From the NCBI RefSeq assembly GCF_008195825.1, contig NZ_CP043329.1:3038001-3102000 (forward strand): a stretch of DNA of 64,000 bases, read 5' to 3'. Position numbers and translations under genes: made by a program. Shown here one piece after another: positions 56,155 to 64,000 of the stretch. The notes under the pieces were generated by a model. The model worked only from the letters and a program-made list of their open reading frames with translations, was not told the origin of the DNA and did not search any database. Source of the stretch: Pedobacter aquae. GTDB lineage: Bacteria; Bacteroidota; Bacteroidia; Sphingobacteriales; Sphingobacteriaceae. The first letter of the stretch is position 1. The number at the start of each line of letters is the position of its first letter.

Positions 56155-57386
56155 TTTTCTTCCTCTGGTTTAAACATCAAAAGGTTTAACAAATTAGGGT
56201 TAAAAACTTCATTAGCAATTTCTAAAATTTCTGATGCGCTAACAGCATTTAATTTAGCAAATACCTCTTCTAAAGAATCTACCCTATTAAAATCTATTAA
56301 ACTTTTTGCCATAGAAATTAAAACACCCATGCGGTTTTCTTCTCCTAAAGCAATTTGGCCAATAAATTTTTGTTTAGCTTGTTGTAACTGTACTACACCT
56401 AATTTTTGTTCTCTTACTTTTTTTAGTTCTTTATGTACAAGTTTTAAAGCTTTATTTGCCTTCTCTTCATCGGTACCAAAATAAATAGAGAAAATACCAG
56501 AATCACTAAAAGCGGTATAATTAGACTCAATAGTATAAGCAATGCCGTACTTTTCTCTTATTTCTAAATTTAACCTCGAGCTCATTCCGTTACCACCAAG
56601 AAGATTATTTAACAGTAATAAACCATGTTTTTTATCATCATGAAAAGAATAAGCATGGCTACCTAAAATACAATGTGTTTGGTTTATAGGTTTAGTAATG
56701 ATAAGTTCTTGTTTAGGATTAGGAATTGGTTTTAAACGCTGTTTTTCTTTTTTATTCTCTGGGATGATACCAAAATATTTATCGCATAAAGCCCAAACTC
56801 TGCCTGCTTTATAATTTCCGCTAATAGCGAAAACTATTTCATGTGTGTTATAAGTTCTAGCTATAAAATTTAAAATATCTGTTTTTTTGAAAGCAGACAC
56901 AGAATCTTTAGTTCCTAAAATATTTTCGCCTAAAGTATTTCCTTTAAATAACAAGCTTTCAAAGTCATCATTTATAGCTTCCTCTGGTTGGTCTTCATAG
57001 CTTAATATTTCATCAATAATAACGCCTTTTTCTTTTTCCATTTCTACTTCCGGAAACGTAGAAAAAAAGGCAATATCTTGTAATAAGTCTATAGAGCGCT
57101 CTAAATGTTCATGTAAAAATGAAGCATGTAAGCAAGTATATTCTTTAGTTGTGTAAGCGTTTAAATCTGCCCCTACAACTTCTAAACGATTTAAAATTTG
57201 GTTGGTATTACGTTTTTTAGTGCCTTTAAATAGTAAATGCTCAATAAAATGAGCTAAACCTGGTTTACCTTCTTCTTCATCTCTTGCTCCAGCATTAATA
57301 ATTAAGCAACAATGCCCAATAGGCGAAACCGTTGGTTTCAATAATATCCTAATGCCGTTTTTTAATCTGTAAACTTCGTGATCCAT
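56151..57386 (-). CDS. M16-family zinc peptidase
   Basis: A 411-residue protease of the pitrilysin/insulinase family. The inverted zinc motif H-x-x-E-H reads H-F-I-E-H-L-L-F-K-G-T (about 46-56), with the third ligand Glu some 75 residues later in V-I-I-D-E-I. The second domain has G-N-G-M-S-S-R-L-N and E-K-Y-G-I-A-Y-T-I, as in active family members. No signal peptide is seen, so it probably works in the cytosol, like PqqL or YmxG homologues. It is monocistronic. Confidence 0.92.
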   Translation of the reverse strand: MDHEVYRLKNGIRILLKPTVSPIGHCCLIINAGARDEEEGKPGLAHFIEHLLFKGTKKRNTNQILNRLEVVGADLNAYTTKEYTCLHASFLHEHLERSIDLLQDIAFFSTFPEVEMEKEKGVIIDEILSYEDQPEEAINDDFESLLFKGNTLGENILGTKDSVSAFKKTDILNFIARTYNTHEIVFAISGNYKAGRVWALCDKYFGIIPENKKEKQRLKPIPNPKQELIITKPINQTHCILGSHAYSFHDDKKHGLLLLNNLLGGNGMSSRLNLEIREKYGIAYTIESNYTAFSDSGIFSIYFGTDEEKANKALKLVHKELKKVREQKLGVVQLQQAKQKFIGQIALGEENRMGVLISMAKSLIDFNRVDSLEEVFAKLNAVSASEILEIANEVFNPNLLNLLMFKPEEEN

Positions 57387-57436
57387 AAAAGAGTCACAAA
57401 GATAATTAATAAATAGAGCAATTGATTTTTAAAATA

Positions 57437-57466
57437 AAAGAGCATTTGAAATTTCAAATGCTCTTT
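57437..57466 (-). terminator. Terminator of the small lipoprotein gene
   Basis: AAAGAGCATTTGAAATTTCAAATGCTCTTT is a perfect 30-base palindrome. On the reverse strand it is followed by a T-rich run, six bases after the stop at 57472. It can form a stable hairpin. Confidence 0.75.
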
Positions 57467-57471
57467 AGCAC

Positions 57472-57714
57472 TTAATTAGATTGTGGAGGAGTAGTTGTAG
57501 TGCCACCTCCGCCGCTACCACCATTTGGTGTAGTTGAAGTAGTGTCTGTTGTGGTACCAGTTCCGTTCATTCCGCCAGTGCCAGATTGGTTTGTAGTACC
57601 TGTTGTTCCTGTAGAATCTGTAGTGCTTGTTGAGTCTTTGGTAGAGCTACATCCTGTAGCCACGGCTCCAACAATTGCAAAGCCCATAACCATTTTAAAA
57701 AATTTGTTTTTCAT
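57472..57714 (-). CDS. Small Thr/Gly-rich lipoprotein
   Basis: An 80-residue lipoprotein. The signal peptide ends with the lipobox A-T-G-C (residues 19-22). The mature part is nearly all Ser, Thr, Gly, Asn and Asp, in low-complexity tracts, and ends P-P-Q-S-N. It is probably unstructured and exposed at the cell surface or periplasm. No family is recognised. It is followed by a perfect palindromic terminator. The opposite strand is also open here but reads as unrealistic Val/Pro repeats. Confidence 0.72.
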   Translation of the reverse strand: MKNKFFKMVMGFAIVGAVATGCSSTKDSTSTTDSTGTTGTTNQSGTGGMNGTGTTTDTTSTTPNGGSGGGGTTTTPPQSN

Positions 57715-57763
57715 ATCTTCATTAATTTTAATAGATATGAATGCTAGGCTAATTTAATGCCAA

Positions 57764-58222
57764 TTAGATAAAATGGTATAAGAAAACGGCCTCTCCAGTA
57801 AAAGCAGCTTTCTTTTGGTCTTTAATTTCTAAGGTTATGCCAATGGTTGCTTTTGTAACACCACGTAAATTGGCAATATCAACCAATGTAACCACCAATC
57901 TTACTTCGCTATTTACTGTTACAGCTTGTGCAAAACGCAATTTTTCTATCCCATAATTAATTTCCATTTTCAGGTTTTGGATATCAACAATTTGTTTCCA
58001 TAAGTATGGGATTAAAGATAAAGTAAGATAACCATGAGCAATAGTTGCTTTAAACGGACTTTCTGTTTTTACCCTTTCTGTATCGGTATGTATCCATTGA
58101 TGGTCTAAAGTAGCATCAGAGAATAAGTTTATTTGCTCTTGGGTGATGGTATGATAATCAGAAAAACCTAGTTCTTTTCCTAAATGAGACGCAAACTCGT
58201 CGTGGCTCTTAATTACTAACAT
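57764..58222 (-). CDS. MaoC-like hot-dog dehydratase family protein
   Basis: A 152-residue protein of the R-hydratase/MaoC hot-dog family. I use the ATG at 58222 (M-L-V-I-K); the frame is open upstream but reads as non-coding. The motif is F-S-D-A-T-L-D-H-Q-W-I-H-T-D, with catalytic Asp and His in the usual D-x(4)-H spacing, and a later A-H-G-Y-L-T-L-S. Members hydrate enoyl-thioesters, though substrates vary. It is divergent from hpt, with about 115 bases between start codons. Confidence 0.85.
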   Translation of the reverse strand: MLVIKSHDEFASHLGKELGFSDYHTITQEQINLFSDATLDHQWIHTDTERVKTESPFKATIAHGYLTLSLIPYLWKQIVDIQNLKMEINYGIEKLRFAQAVTVNSEVRLVVTLVDIANLRGVTKATIGITLEIKDQKKAAFTGEAVFLYHFI

Positions 58223-58315
58223 GGTATAAATTTTAGATAAATAAAATTTGAATATACAGATTATATAAAATCTAATAGATGAATTATAAAACAATAATAA
58301 ATGCATTTTTAAAAT

Positions 58316-58323
58316 TAAATTTG
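58316..58323 (+). promoter_or_regulatory. Candidate -7 box of hpt
   Basis: TAAATTTG fits TAnnTTTG and lies 14 bases before the hpt start codon. The upstream TTTG box is not clear, so confidence is limited. Confidence 0.35.
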
Positions 58324-58337
58324 TTGAAACAAGCCAC

Positions 58338-58886
58338 ATGATGAATTTAACCATAGACGATAAAACCTTCGAGCCTTTTATAGACGCTAACATGATAGAA
58401 AAGCGTGTGCGCTTATTAGGTATACAAATGAATGTTGATTATGAAGAGAAGGTTCCTATTTTTATTGGGGTTTTAAATGGCAGCTTTTTATTCATGGCAG
58501 ATTTGATGAAGGAAATCAACATCAGTTGTGAAATGGCTTTTGTAAAAGTTTCTTCTTACCATGGCGAAACACAATCTTCAGGTAACATCATAGAAGAGTA
58601 TCCTTTAAGTGTAGATATAGAAAATAGAGATATTATTCTGGTTGAGGATATTATAGATACCGGAAGAACCTTGAATTATTTGATAGAAAAGTTTAAAACT
58701 AAAAATCCGGCAAGCATTAAAGTTGCCAGTTTACTACTAAAACCAGAAGCCTTACAAGTTAAAATAGACGAGATAGCATACATAGGTTTTGAAATAGCTA
58801 ACGACTTTGTGGTAGGTTATGGTTTAGATTATAAAGGACTAGGAAGAAACACGAAGGATATTTATAGGTTGTGTAGTGATTTATAA
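58338..58886 (+). CDS. hpt: Hypoxanthine phosphoribosyltransferase
   Basis: Hpt salvages hypoxanthine or guanine with PRPP in the cytosol. The 182-residue protein has the PRPP-binding motif L-V-E-D-I-I-D-T-G-R-T-L around residues 97-108 and the earlier G-V-L-N-G-S-F-L-F-M. The late D-F-V-V-G-Y-G-L-D-Y is the purine-site segment. The length agrees with the family. Its last six bases overlap the convergent DUF5615 gene. Confidence 0.95.
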   Translation: MMNLTIDDKTFEPFIDANMIEKRVRLLGIQMNVDYEEKVPIFIGVLNGSFLFMADLMKEINISCEMAFVKVSSYHGETQSSGNIIEEYPLSVDIENRDIILVEDIIDTGRTLNYLIEKFKTKNPASIKVASLLLKPEALQVKIDEIAYIGFEIANDFVVGYGLDYKGLGRNTKDIYRLCSDL

Positions 58887-59243
58887 TGGAAGAACTCTTA
58901 TTCTCATTTTATAATCGTCTATAATAATCATTGCGCCTTTCTCTAACCAATTATTATACTCTTTTATAGTAGGGATAACTTTTTCACTTAAATGTTTAAC
59001 AGTTACATTCTGAGTCCTAACCTGTATAACGCTTGGTTTTTCAGCTTTATTTAAGGCTAATGCTGTACCAAAATCTAAATCATGGGTAAAAATTATATAA
59101 TTATTATCCTTGGCCCACTTTATCAATTCTACATCTTGAGCATCGAACTTTCCAACACTAGACCAATGTACAGCGTGTATATTTTTTAAATTGAACTCAT
59201 CAACCCAATGAGGCGATAAATTCATATCAATTAAAATTTTCAT
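58881..59243 (-). CDS. DUF5615 PIN-like toxin
   Basis: A 120-residue PIN-like protein. The acidic residues D-M-N-L-S-P near the N-terminus, D-A-Q-D in the middle, and H-D-L-D-F-G-T (about 54-60) are the likely metal-binding sites of this nuclease-like family. It starts inside the stop of the DUF433 gene (ATGA), an arrangement typical of toxin-antitoxin pairs where DUF433 is the antitoxin. The activity is inferred from family and gene order. No promoter unlike its neighbours is seen. Confidence 0.85.
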   Translation of the reverse strand: MKILIDMNLSPHWVDEFNLKNIHAVHWSSVGKFDAQDVELIKWAKDNNYIIFTHDLDFGTALALNKAEKPSVIQVRTQNVTVKHLSEKVIPTIKEYNNWLEKGAMIIIDDYKMRIRVLPL

Positions 59244-59470
59244 GCAGTAGCTAGAGGAGCTTCAAATTCTTCAGAACGCCATGCAGCATAAGCAAGAGCC
59301 TCTTTTAAATCCTCTTCAACTAAGTAAGGATACATTTCCAAAACATCTTTAAAAGAAAGGCCAGACGCTAAAAGACCAATAAGTGTACCTACAGTAACCC
59401 TTAAACCTTTAATGCATGGCTTTCCGCCCATAACATTAGGATCTAAAACTATTCTTGTTAGTTTTTTCAT
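59240..59470 (-). CDS. DUF433 antitoxin
   Basis: A 76-residue protein of the DUF433 family, with the family's D-P-x-V-x-x-G-K-P-C-I-K-G-L-R-V-T-V-G and L-L-A-S-G-L-S-F-K-D-V-L-E-M-Y-P-Y-L near the middle and E-D-L-K-E-A-L-A-Y-A-A after it. It has a helix-turn-helix-like fold and probably binds its own promoter and the DUF5615 protein. Stop and start of the pair overlap by four bases. Together they form a likely type II toxin-antitoxin module. Confidence 0.87.
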   Translation of the reverse strand: MKKLTRIVLDPNVMGGKPCIKGLRVTVGTLIGLLASGLSFKDVLEMYPYLVEEDLKEALAYAAWRSEEFEAPLATA

Positions 59471-59591
59471 TTGCTGATATTTTCATTTGATAAGTAAATA
59501 TACGAAATATAAAATTGCTCAAAACCCTCCTCAAACTCTTATATTTTCACTTTAGAGGCTCTAATAAAGCAAACACTTTCATAAGATTTTT

Positions 59592-59599
59592 TATCTTCG
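59592..59599 (+). promoter_or_regulatory. Candidate -7 box of aspS
   Basis: TATCTTCG resembles TAnnTTTG with one change. It lies 28 bases upstream of the aspS start codon, which fits a short leader. No other strong candidate is seen in this gap. Confidence 0.3.
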
Positions 59600-59627
59600 T
59601 GTCCTACATTAAAATAAATCAAAGAAA

Positions 59628-61403
59628 ATGCATAGAACTCATACGTGTGGCGAATTAACGATTGCCGATTTGGGAACTCAGGTTGTGTTAAGTGGTTGGG
59701 TACAAAAATCCAGAGACTTAGGAGGCATGACTTTTATTGATGTTAGAGATAGATACGGTATTACCCAATTGGTTTTTAATGCTGATGATAATGCCGAAAT
59801 GAGAGCAAAAGCCCGCGAATTAGGAAGAGAGTTTGTGATAAAAGTAAGCGGTACGGTTATAGAAAGAACCAGTAAAAATCCTAAAATAGCCACCGGAGAT
59901 ATTGAAATTAAAGTTTCTGAGTTAGAAATTTTAAACGCTGCAAAGCTCCCTCCTTTCATGATAGAAGATGAAACCGATGGTGGAGACGAGCTAAGAATGA
60001 AATATCGTTACCTAGATTTAAGAAGAAATCCGGTACGTAATAATTTAGTACTGCGTCACAAAATGGCTCAGGAAATCAGAAAATATTTAGATGCGCAAAA
60101 CTTTTTAGAAGTAGAAACACCTGTTTTAATAAAATCTACACCAGAAGGCGCCAGAGATTTTGTGGTACCAAGTCGTATGAACCCAGGCGAGTTTTATGCC
60201 TTGCCTCAATCTCCGCAAACCTTTAAGCAATTATTAATGGTTTCTGGTTTTGATAGGTATTTCCAAATTGTAAAATGTTTTAGAGATGAGGATTTAAGAG
60301 CCGATAGACAGCCTGAGTTTACCCAAATAGACTGTGAAATGGCATTTATCGAGCAAGAAGATATCCTAAATTTATTTGAAGGCTTGGTACGCCACATGTT
60401 TAAAAACGTAAAAAATCTGGATATTCAAGATTTCCCAAGAATGTCTTATGATGATGCTATGCGTTTGTATGGTTCTGATAAGCCAGATACCCGTTTTGGG
60501 ATGCAGTTTGTGAGCCTCACCCCGACCCTCTCCGAAGGAGAGGGAGAAGACCTAGTTAAGGGCAAAGGTTTTCCAGTTTTTGATAATGCAGGTTTAGTTG
60601 TTGGTATCAATGCGAAAGGTTGCGCTTCTTATACACGTAAGCAAATAGATGAATTAACAGACTTTGTTAAACGTCCGCAAATTGGCGCTACAGGCTTAAT
60701 TTACATGCGCCATAACGAGGATGGTACTTTAAAATCATCAGTAGATAAATTCTTTAACGAAGAAGAATTACAAAAATGGTCGGTAGCATTTGCTACAGAA
60801 CCTGGCGATTTAGTATTAATTCTTGCTGGAGAAAACCCTGATAAAGTACGTAAACAGTTAAACGAGTTACGTTTAGAAATGGGTAACCGTTTAGGTTTAA
60901 GAGATAAAAATAAATTTGCACCACTTTGGGTATTAGATTTTCCTTTATTAGAGTGGGACGAAGAAACAGAGCGTTACCACGCCATGCACCATCCTTTTAC
61001 ATCGCCAAAACCAGACGATATTGCTAAATTAGATACAGACCCAGCAGCTGTTAGAGCCAATGCTTACGATTTGGTTATTAACGGTACCGAAATTGGTGGT
61101 GGTTCTATCCGTATACACGATAGAGCGTTACAATCACTCATGTTTAAGCATTTAGGCTTTAGCCCAGAAGAAGCTCAAAAACAATTTGGTTTTTTAATGG
61201 AAGCCTTTGAGTATGGCGCACCTCCGCATGGTGGTATTGCTTTTGGTTTTGATAGATTGGTATCCATCTTTGCAGGTTTAGACACTATACGTGATGTTAT
61301 TGCATTCCCTAAAAATAACTCGGGAAGAGATGTCATGATAGATTCTCCTTCTACCATAGATGATAAACAAAAGGTAGAATTACATATCAAAACAACAGTA
61401 TAA
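59628..61403 (+). CDS. aspS: Aspartyl-tRNA synthetase with palindrome-encoded insertion
   Basis: AspRS charges tRNA-Asp. The 591-residue class II enzyme has an OB-fold anticodon domain (1-105), motif 2 [15 protein letters not shown] near 220-234, the bacterial GAD insertion (about 285-410), and motif 3 G-F-D-R-L near the C-terminus. After G-M-Q-F-V, where homologues run straight into a short E/D-x-x-D-L-V, the sequence reads [12 protein letters not shown] before D-L-V-K-G-K. These residues are encoded by a repeat whose core is a perfect stem at 60526-60544. The frame is kept, so the enzyme is probably active. Confidence 0.95.
   Translation: MHRTHTCGELTIADLGTQVVLSGWVQKSRDLGGMTFIDVRDRYGITQLVFNADDNAEMRAKARELGREFVIKVSGTVIERTSKNPKIATGDIEIKVSELEILNAAKLPPFMIEDETDGGDELRMKYRYLDLRRNPVRNNLVLRHKMAQEIRKYLDAQNFLEVETPVLIKSTPEGARDFVVPSRMNPGEFYALPQSPQTFKQLLMVSGFDRYFQIVKCFRDEDLRADRQPEFTQIDCEMAFIEQEDILNLFEGLVRHMFKNVKNLDIQDFPRMSYDDAMRLYGSDKPDTRFGMQFVSLTPTLSEGEGEDLVKGKGFPVFDNAGLVVGINAKGCASYTRKQIDELTDFVKRPQIGATGLIYMRHNEDGTLKSSVDKFFNEEELQKWSVAFATEPGDLVLILAGENPDKVRKQLNELRLEMGNRLGLRDKNKFAPLWVLDFPLLEWDEETERYHAMHHPFTSPKPDDIAKLDTDPAAVRANAYDLVINGTEIGGGSIRIHDRALQSLMFKHLGFSPEEAQKQFGFLMEAFEYGAPPHGGIAFGFDRLVSIFAGLDTIRDVIAFPKNNSGRDVMIDSPSTIDDKQKVELHIKTTV
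60513..60550. repeat. Small palindromic repeat inserted in aspS
   Basis: CCCTCTCC at 60526-60533 and GGAGAGGG at 60537-60544 are exact complements with a GAA loop. Flanking bases extend the GC-rich block (CCTCACCCCGA before, AGAAGA after). The composition is unlike the surrounding gene. The encoded [11 protein letters not shown] string is one I have seen in unrelated bacterial proteins, which suggests a mobile palindromic element. The exact ends are not certain. Confidence 0.75.
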
Positions 61404-61411
61404 AACTAGAG

Positions 61412-61450
61412 TGCCCCCAAAAAGTTAGACACTTTCTTGAGGGCATTTTT
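61412..61450 (+). terminator. Terminator after aspS
   Basis: TGCCCCCAAAAAGT at 61412-61425 pairs imperfectly with ACTTTCTTGAGGGCA at 61431-61445, and a T run follows at 61446-61450. It lies eight bases after the aspS stop. It may also serve the converging receptor gene. Confidence 0.7.
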
Positions 61451-61469
61451 ATGATAAAGAAAAATCCTA

Positions 61470-63944
61470 TTAAAACTTAGCGCTTAAGCTTAGCAAGAAA
61501 TTAGTTCCAGCTTGCGGGTAGTAATAATTTTCTGTGATTAAGTTATTATCTAGAATATATCCAAAAGTATATCCGTTACTTTCAAACTTTTCGTTAAAGA
61601 TATTATTAACCAATAAACTTAGGTTTACATTTTTAACACCTCTAAAATTAAGATTATGACTCAATCTTAAATCGTTAACAAAGAAAGCATCTAATTTGCG
61701 AGCATTATTACTGGTATTATCTAAATATTGATCACTTACATATTTGGTTAACAAAGCAATTTCCAAAGCTTTAATAGGTTTGTAAGCAAACTCATTAGAG
61801 GCAATAAAAGAAGGCGAAAAGGCAATATCCGTATTGGTGTATTGGTTTTCTCTTTGTCCCAGATAATCAAAACTAGCATCGTAAACATCAAAAAACTCGC
61901 TAAACCTTTTAATTCTATTTTGGCTTAAAGTGGCTGTGGTTGCCCAACTTAGCTGATTAGATATTTGCCATTTAGCGTCAAACTCGGCACCTATACGGTA
62001 GCTTCTATCAACATTATCTCTTACATAAGCGCCAACATCATTTACCTCGCCCGTTAAAATCAATTGGTCTTTGTAAAACATCCCGTAAAGGTTAAAACCT
62101 GCTGTTACATTTTTTCTTAGGTAACGATAGCCTATTTCTACGTTATCTAATCTTTCTGCCAAGGGTCTGCTGCCTGGCGTAGACTCGGTATAATCATCTC
62201 TATTAGGTTCTTTGTTGGCCCTAGCAAAAGATGCATAAACATTACTTATTTTATCTATTTGATAGGTTAAACCCAATTTTGGATTGAAAAAGTTTAGGAT
62301 ATCCCTTTGCTGTACATTATTGCCTGCATTATTAAAACCTAAGAAAGAGTAATTTACTCTTCTGTATTGTAAATCGGTATAAATACTAAAATTATTGAGA
62401 CTGTAAGTTGCTTTACCAAAAACGTTAAAGTCTGTTTTAGTAGCATCGTTATCATAATAACGTTGTTTGTTATTGTCTAGCTGGGCAAATCTGGCCCAAA
62501 TAACTTCGCCAAAATGTGCTCCTTTGTATTCATTATAAGCACCGCCTAAAGTAAAATCTAAAGCTTTACTTGGCTTATAATTTAAAGAATAAGTTAATCC
62601 GTAAAAATCATTATCTAACCAACGGCGTCTTATTAAATCTGTTTTATCAATAGTTTCTGCACCAATCAGAAAAGGCGCAAAACCATAATCTTCAAAATCT
62701 TCTTGATGTTTAAACTCTTCATAATAACCTCTACCACGTGTATAATGTAAAGCTCCGTTAAAAGATAACTGGCTATTTATTTCTTTTGCATATAGCAATT
62801 GATAATGGTCTTGCTGATAATTATCAGTCTGATTATCATACAAATAACTATTATACTTACGTGGATTTGAGTTAAAAAGATTTAAAGAATCTTGCTGTGT
62901 AAAATAAGTTGAACCTAGATTATTAAAATAATGCGTTAATAAATCTGCTTGGCTTCCTCTTAATTTAGCCTCCGGTACACCGTACCAAGATTGGTAAGTT
63001 TGCTCGGCCCCAGAAAATACATTGGCTCTTAAAATACTTGATTTGCCATAATAAGCCCCAGAAACGTAAAAAGACTTTAAATCAGAAAATCCTCTATCAA
63101 TAAAACCATCAGATTTAATTCTTGATAAACGACCATCAATACTAAACTTACCATTGATAAGACCTGTACCCACTTTTAAAGTATTTTTAATGGTCCCGAA
63201 AGAACCAATAGAATTATTAACCTCGGCAAAAGCAGAATCGTAACGGGTTGAGGTTTGGATATTTAAGCTTGCACCAAAAGCTCCCGCTCCGTTGGTAGAA
63301 GTTCCAACACCTCTCTGTATTTGGATATTATCTACTGATGAAGCAAAATCTGGTAAGTTTACCCAAAAAGTACCTTGGCTTTCGGTATCATTATAAGGAA
63401 TACCGTTAATCGTAACGTTGATACGTGTGGCATCAGAACCACGAATACGGATACCTGTATAGCCAATACCCGCACCTGCATCTGATGTTACCACAACAGA
63501 TGGCGTTTGGTTAAGTAGGAAAGGTAAATCTTGTCCTAAATTATTCTTTTCAATATCGGCTTTGCTTAAGTTTTTATAGGTAGTTGCCGAGTTTGCCGAT
63601 GCTCTGGTAGCACTTACAATAACCTCATCAGCCAAAAACAAAGCTTTCTCTAAAGCTAAATCAACTTGTGTATCGTCTTTTATGCTGATGGCTTTTACTA
63701 AGGGCTTGAAACCTAAAAAAGTAATCTGCACTTGGTAATTTCCGTTTCTTAGTTTATTGAAGCTAAAACTTCCATTTGCATCAGTTTGGGTTTGTAAATT
63801 GTAATCTAATAAAGTAACCGTTGCACCTGCCATGGCTTCTTTAGTGGCAGCATCGGTTATTTTACCTTTTAAAATAGCATTTTGGGCAGCCACCCACAAT
63901 GGAGCAGCAATTGCCATAAGAACTGTTAATGTAAATTTTCTCAA
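61470..63944 (-). CDS. TonB-dependent receptor with carboxypeptidase-like N-domain
   Basis: A receptor of about 824 residues. The signal peptide (L-T-V-L-M-A-I-A-A-P-L-W-V-A-A-Q) is followed by a carboxypeptidase-like beta domain (I-L-K-G-K-I-T-D-A-A-T-K-E-A-M-A-G-A), then a plug (D-L-P-F-L-L-N-Q-T-P-S-V-V, I-R-I-R-G-S-D-A-T-R-I-N-V-T-I-N-G-I) and a 22-strand barrel ending in L-L-S-L-S-A-K-F. No STN domain is present. I take a TTG at 63944 as start; the frame stays open to 63995, so the start is uncertain. It resembles siderophore or vitamin receptors rather than SusC. The substrate is unknown. Confidence 0.85.
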   Translation of the reverse strand: MRKFTLTVLMAIAAPLWVAAQNAILKGKITDAATKEAMAGATVTLLDYNLQTQTDANGSFSFNKLRNGNYQVQITFLGFKPLVKAISIKDDTQVDLALEKALFLADEVIVSATRASANSATTYKNLSKADIEKNNLGQDLPFLLNQTPSVVVTSDAGAGIGYTGIRIRGSDATRINVTINGIPYNDTESQGTFWVNLPDFASSVDNIQIQRGVGTSTNGAGAFGASLNIQTSTRYDSAFAEVNNSIGSFGTIKNTLKVGTGLINGKFSIDGRLSRIKSDGFIDRGFSDLKSFYVSGAYYGKSSILRANVFSGAEQTYQSWYGVPEAKLRGSQADLLTHYFNNLGSTYFTQQDSLNLFNSNPRKYNSYLYDNQTDNYQQDHYQLLYAKEINSQLSFNGALHYTRGRGYYEEFKHQEDFEDYGFAPFLIGAETIDKTDLIRRRWLDNDFYGLTYSLNYKPSKALDFTLGGAYNEYKGAHFGEVIWARFAQLDNNKQRYYDNDATKTDFNVFGKATYSLNNFSIYTDLQYRRVNYSFLGFNNAGNNVQQRDILNFFNPKLGLTYQIDKISNVYASFARANKEPNRDDYTESTPGSRPLAERLDNVEIGYRYLRKNVTAGFNLYGMFYKDQLILTGEVNDVGAYVRDNVDRSYRIGAEFDAKWQISNQLSWATTATLSQNRIKRFSEFFDVYDASFDYLGQRENQYTNTDIAFSPSFIASNEFAYKPIKALEIALLTKYVSDQYLDNTSNNARKLDAFFVNDLRLSHNLNFRGVKNVNLSLLVNNIFNEKFESNGYTFGYILDNNLITENYYYPQAGTNFLLSLSAKF

Positions 63945-64000
63945 TGTTATCAATTTAAAAATTAAACAAAAGCAGCTAGGGGCTACACTACTCAAAAAAA

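Noticed and set aside
57500-57757. Forward frame opposite the Thr-rich lipoprotein
   Set aside because: It encodes repeated Val/Pro strings from the complement of Thr/Gly codons, with no plausible fold.
61411-61450. End of an insertion sequence after aspS (GTGCCCCC...GTTAGACAC)
   Set aside because: The word resembles IS3-like ends, but there is no second end or transposase, and it folds as a normal terminator with a T run.
1-64000. CRISPR arrays, tRNA or rRNA genes, prophage
   Set aside because: No regular spaced repeats, cloverleaf or rRNA segments, integrase or phage structural genes were seen on reading both strands; very small RNAs cannot be excluded.

Overview
The window is chromosomal DNA of a Bacteroidota bacterium, most likely a Sphingobacteriaceae member close to Pedobacter. 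The evidence is a SusC/SusD pair under an ECF sigma/FecR switch, a gliding-type GldD lipoprotein, a PafA-type phosphatase, DUF4153, DUF4175, DUF3127 and DUF4920 proteins, AT-rich spacers with TAnnTTTG-like promoter boxes, and many lipoproteins. Most genes are housekeeping. I see no tRNA, rRNA, CRISPR array, prophage or intact insertion sequence.

Layout. 0-9 kb: end of a small lipoprotein, a quinone-oxidoreductase-like enzyme, a LytS/LytTR two-component pair, a repeat-filled spacer, radA, a DUF4920 lipoprotein, a secreted His-rich protein and an ALDH7-type dehydrogenase. 8.7-14.1 kb: TPR protein, phosphosulfolactate synthase-like enzyme, aroE, gldD, then an overlapping cluster (TM2 protein, DUF2752 protein, frameshifted secreted protein). 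14.2-21.1 kb: a reverse-strand sigma factor, FecR, SusC and SusD locus for TonB-dependent uptake with no linked degradative enzyme. 21-27.5 kb: DUF1003 protein, Zn peptidase, acetyltransferase, a thiamin-pyrophosphokinase-like protein, thiE, an alkaline phosphatase and a THUMP RNA methyltransferase. 27.5-38 kb: DUF3127 protein with an SSB-like tail, histidine kinase and OmpR-type regulator, DUF4153 membrane protein, rplS, trmD, rimM, a phosphodiesterase-like protein, msrA and comM. 38-47.7 kb: DUF4175 coiled-coil protein, RsbW-like kinase, ybeY, pirin, an NAD(P)-binding protein, an ABC-F ATPase, two consensus parS palindromes and mnmG. 47.8-64 kb: Ig-like lipoprotein, gamma carbonic anhydrase, divergent nadB and nadA, S41 peptidase, thiL, acetyltransferase, M16 peptidase, MaoC-like protein, hpt, a DUF433/DUF5615 toxin-antitoxin pair, aspS and a TonB receptor.

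The main observations are these. (1) Five genes carry eight reading-frame breaks, and every break is repaired by adding one base, mostly in a short homopolymer. This one-directional pattern looks like uncorrected indel error in the sequence rather than gene decay. (2) Two perfect ParB-type parS sites lie 19 bases apart just upstream of mnmG, which suggests a position in or near the origin domain. (3) aspS contains an in-frame insertion of a small palindromic repeat, so the synthetase carries about a dozen extra residues. (4) A DUF3127 protein ends in a tail like the protein-recruiting tip of SSB. (5) Long inverted repeats of dispersed-repeat type fill some intergenic gaps.
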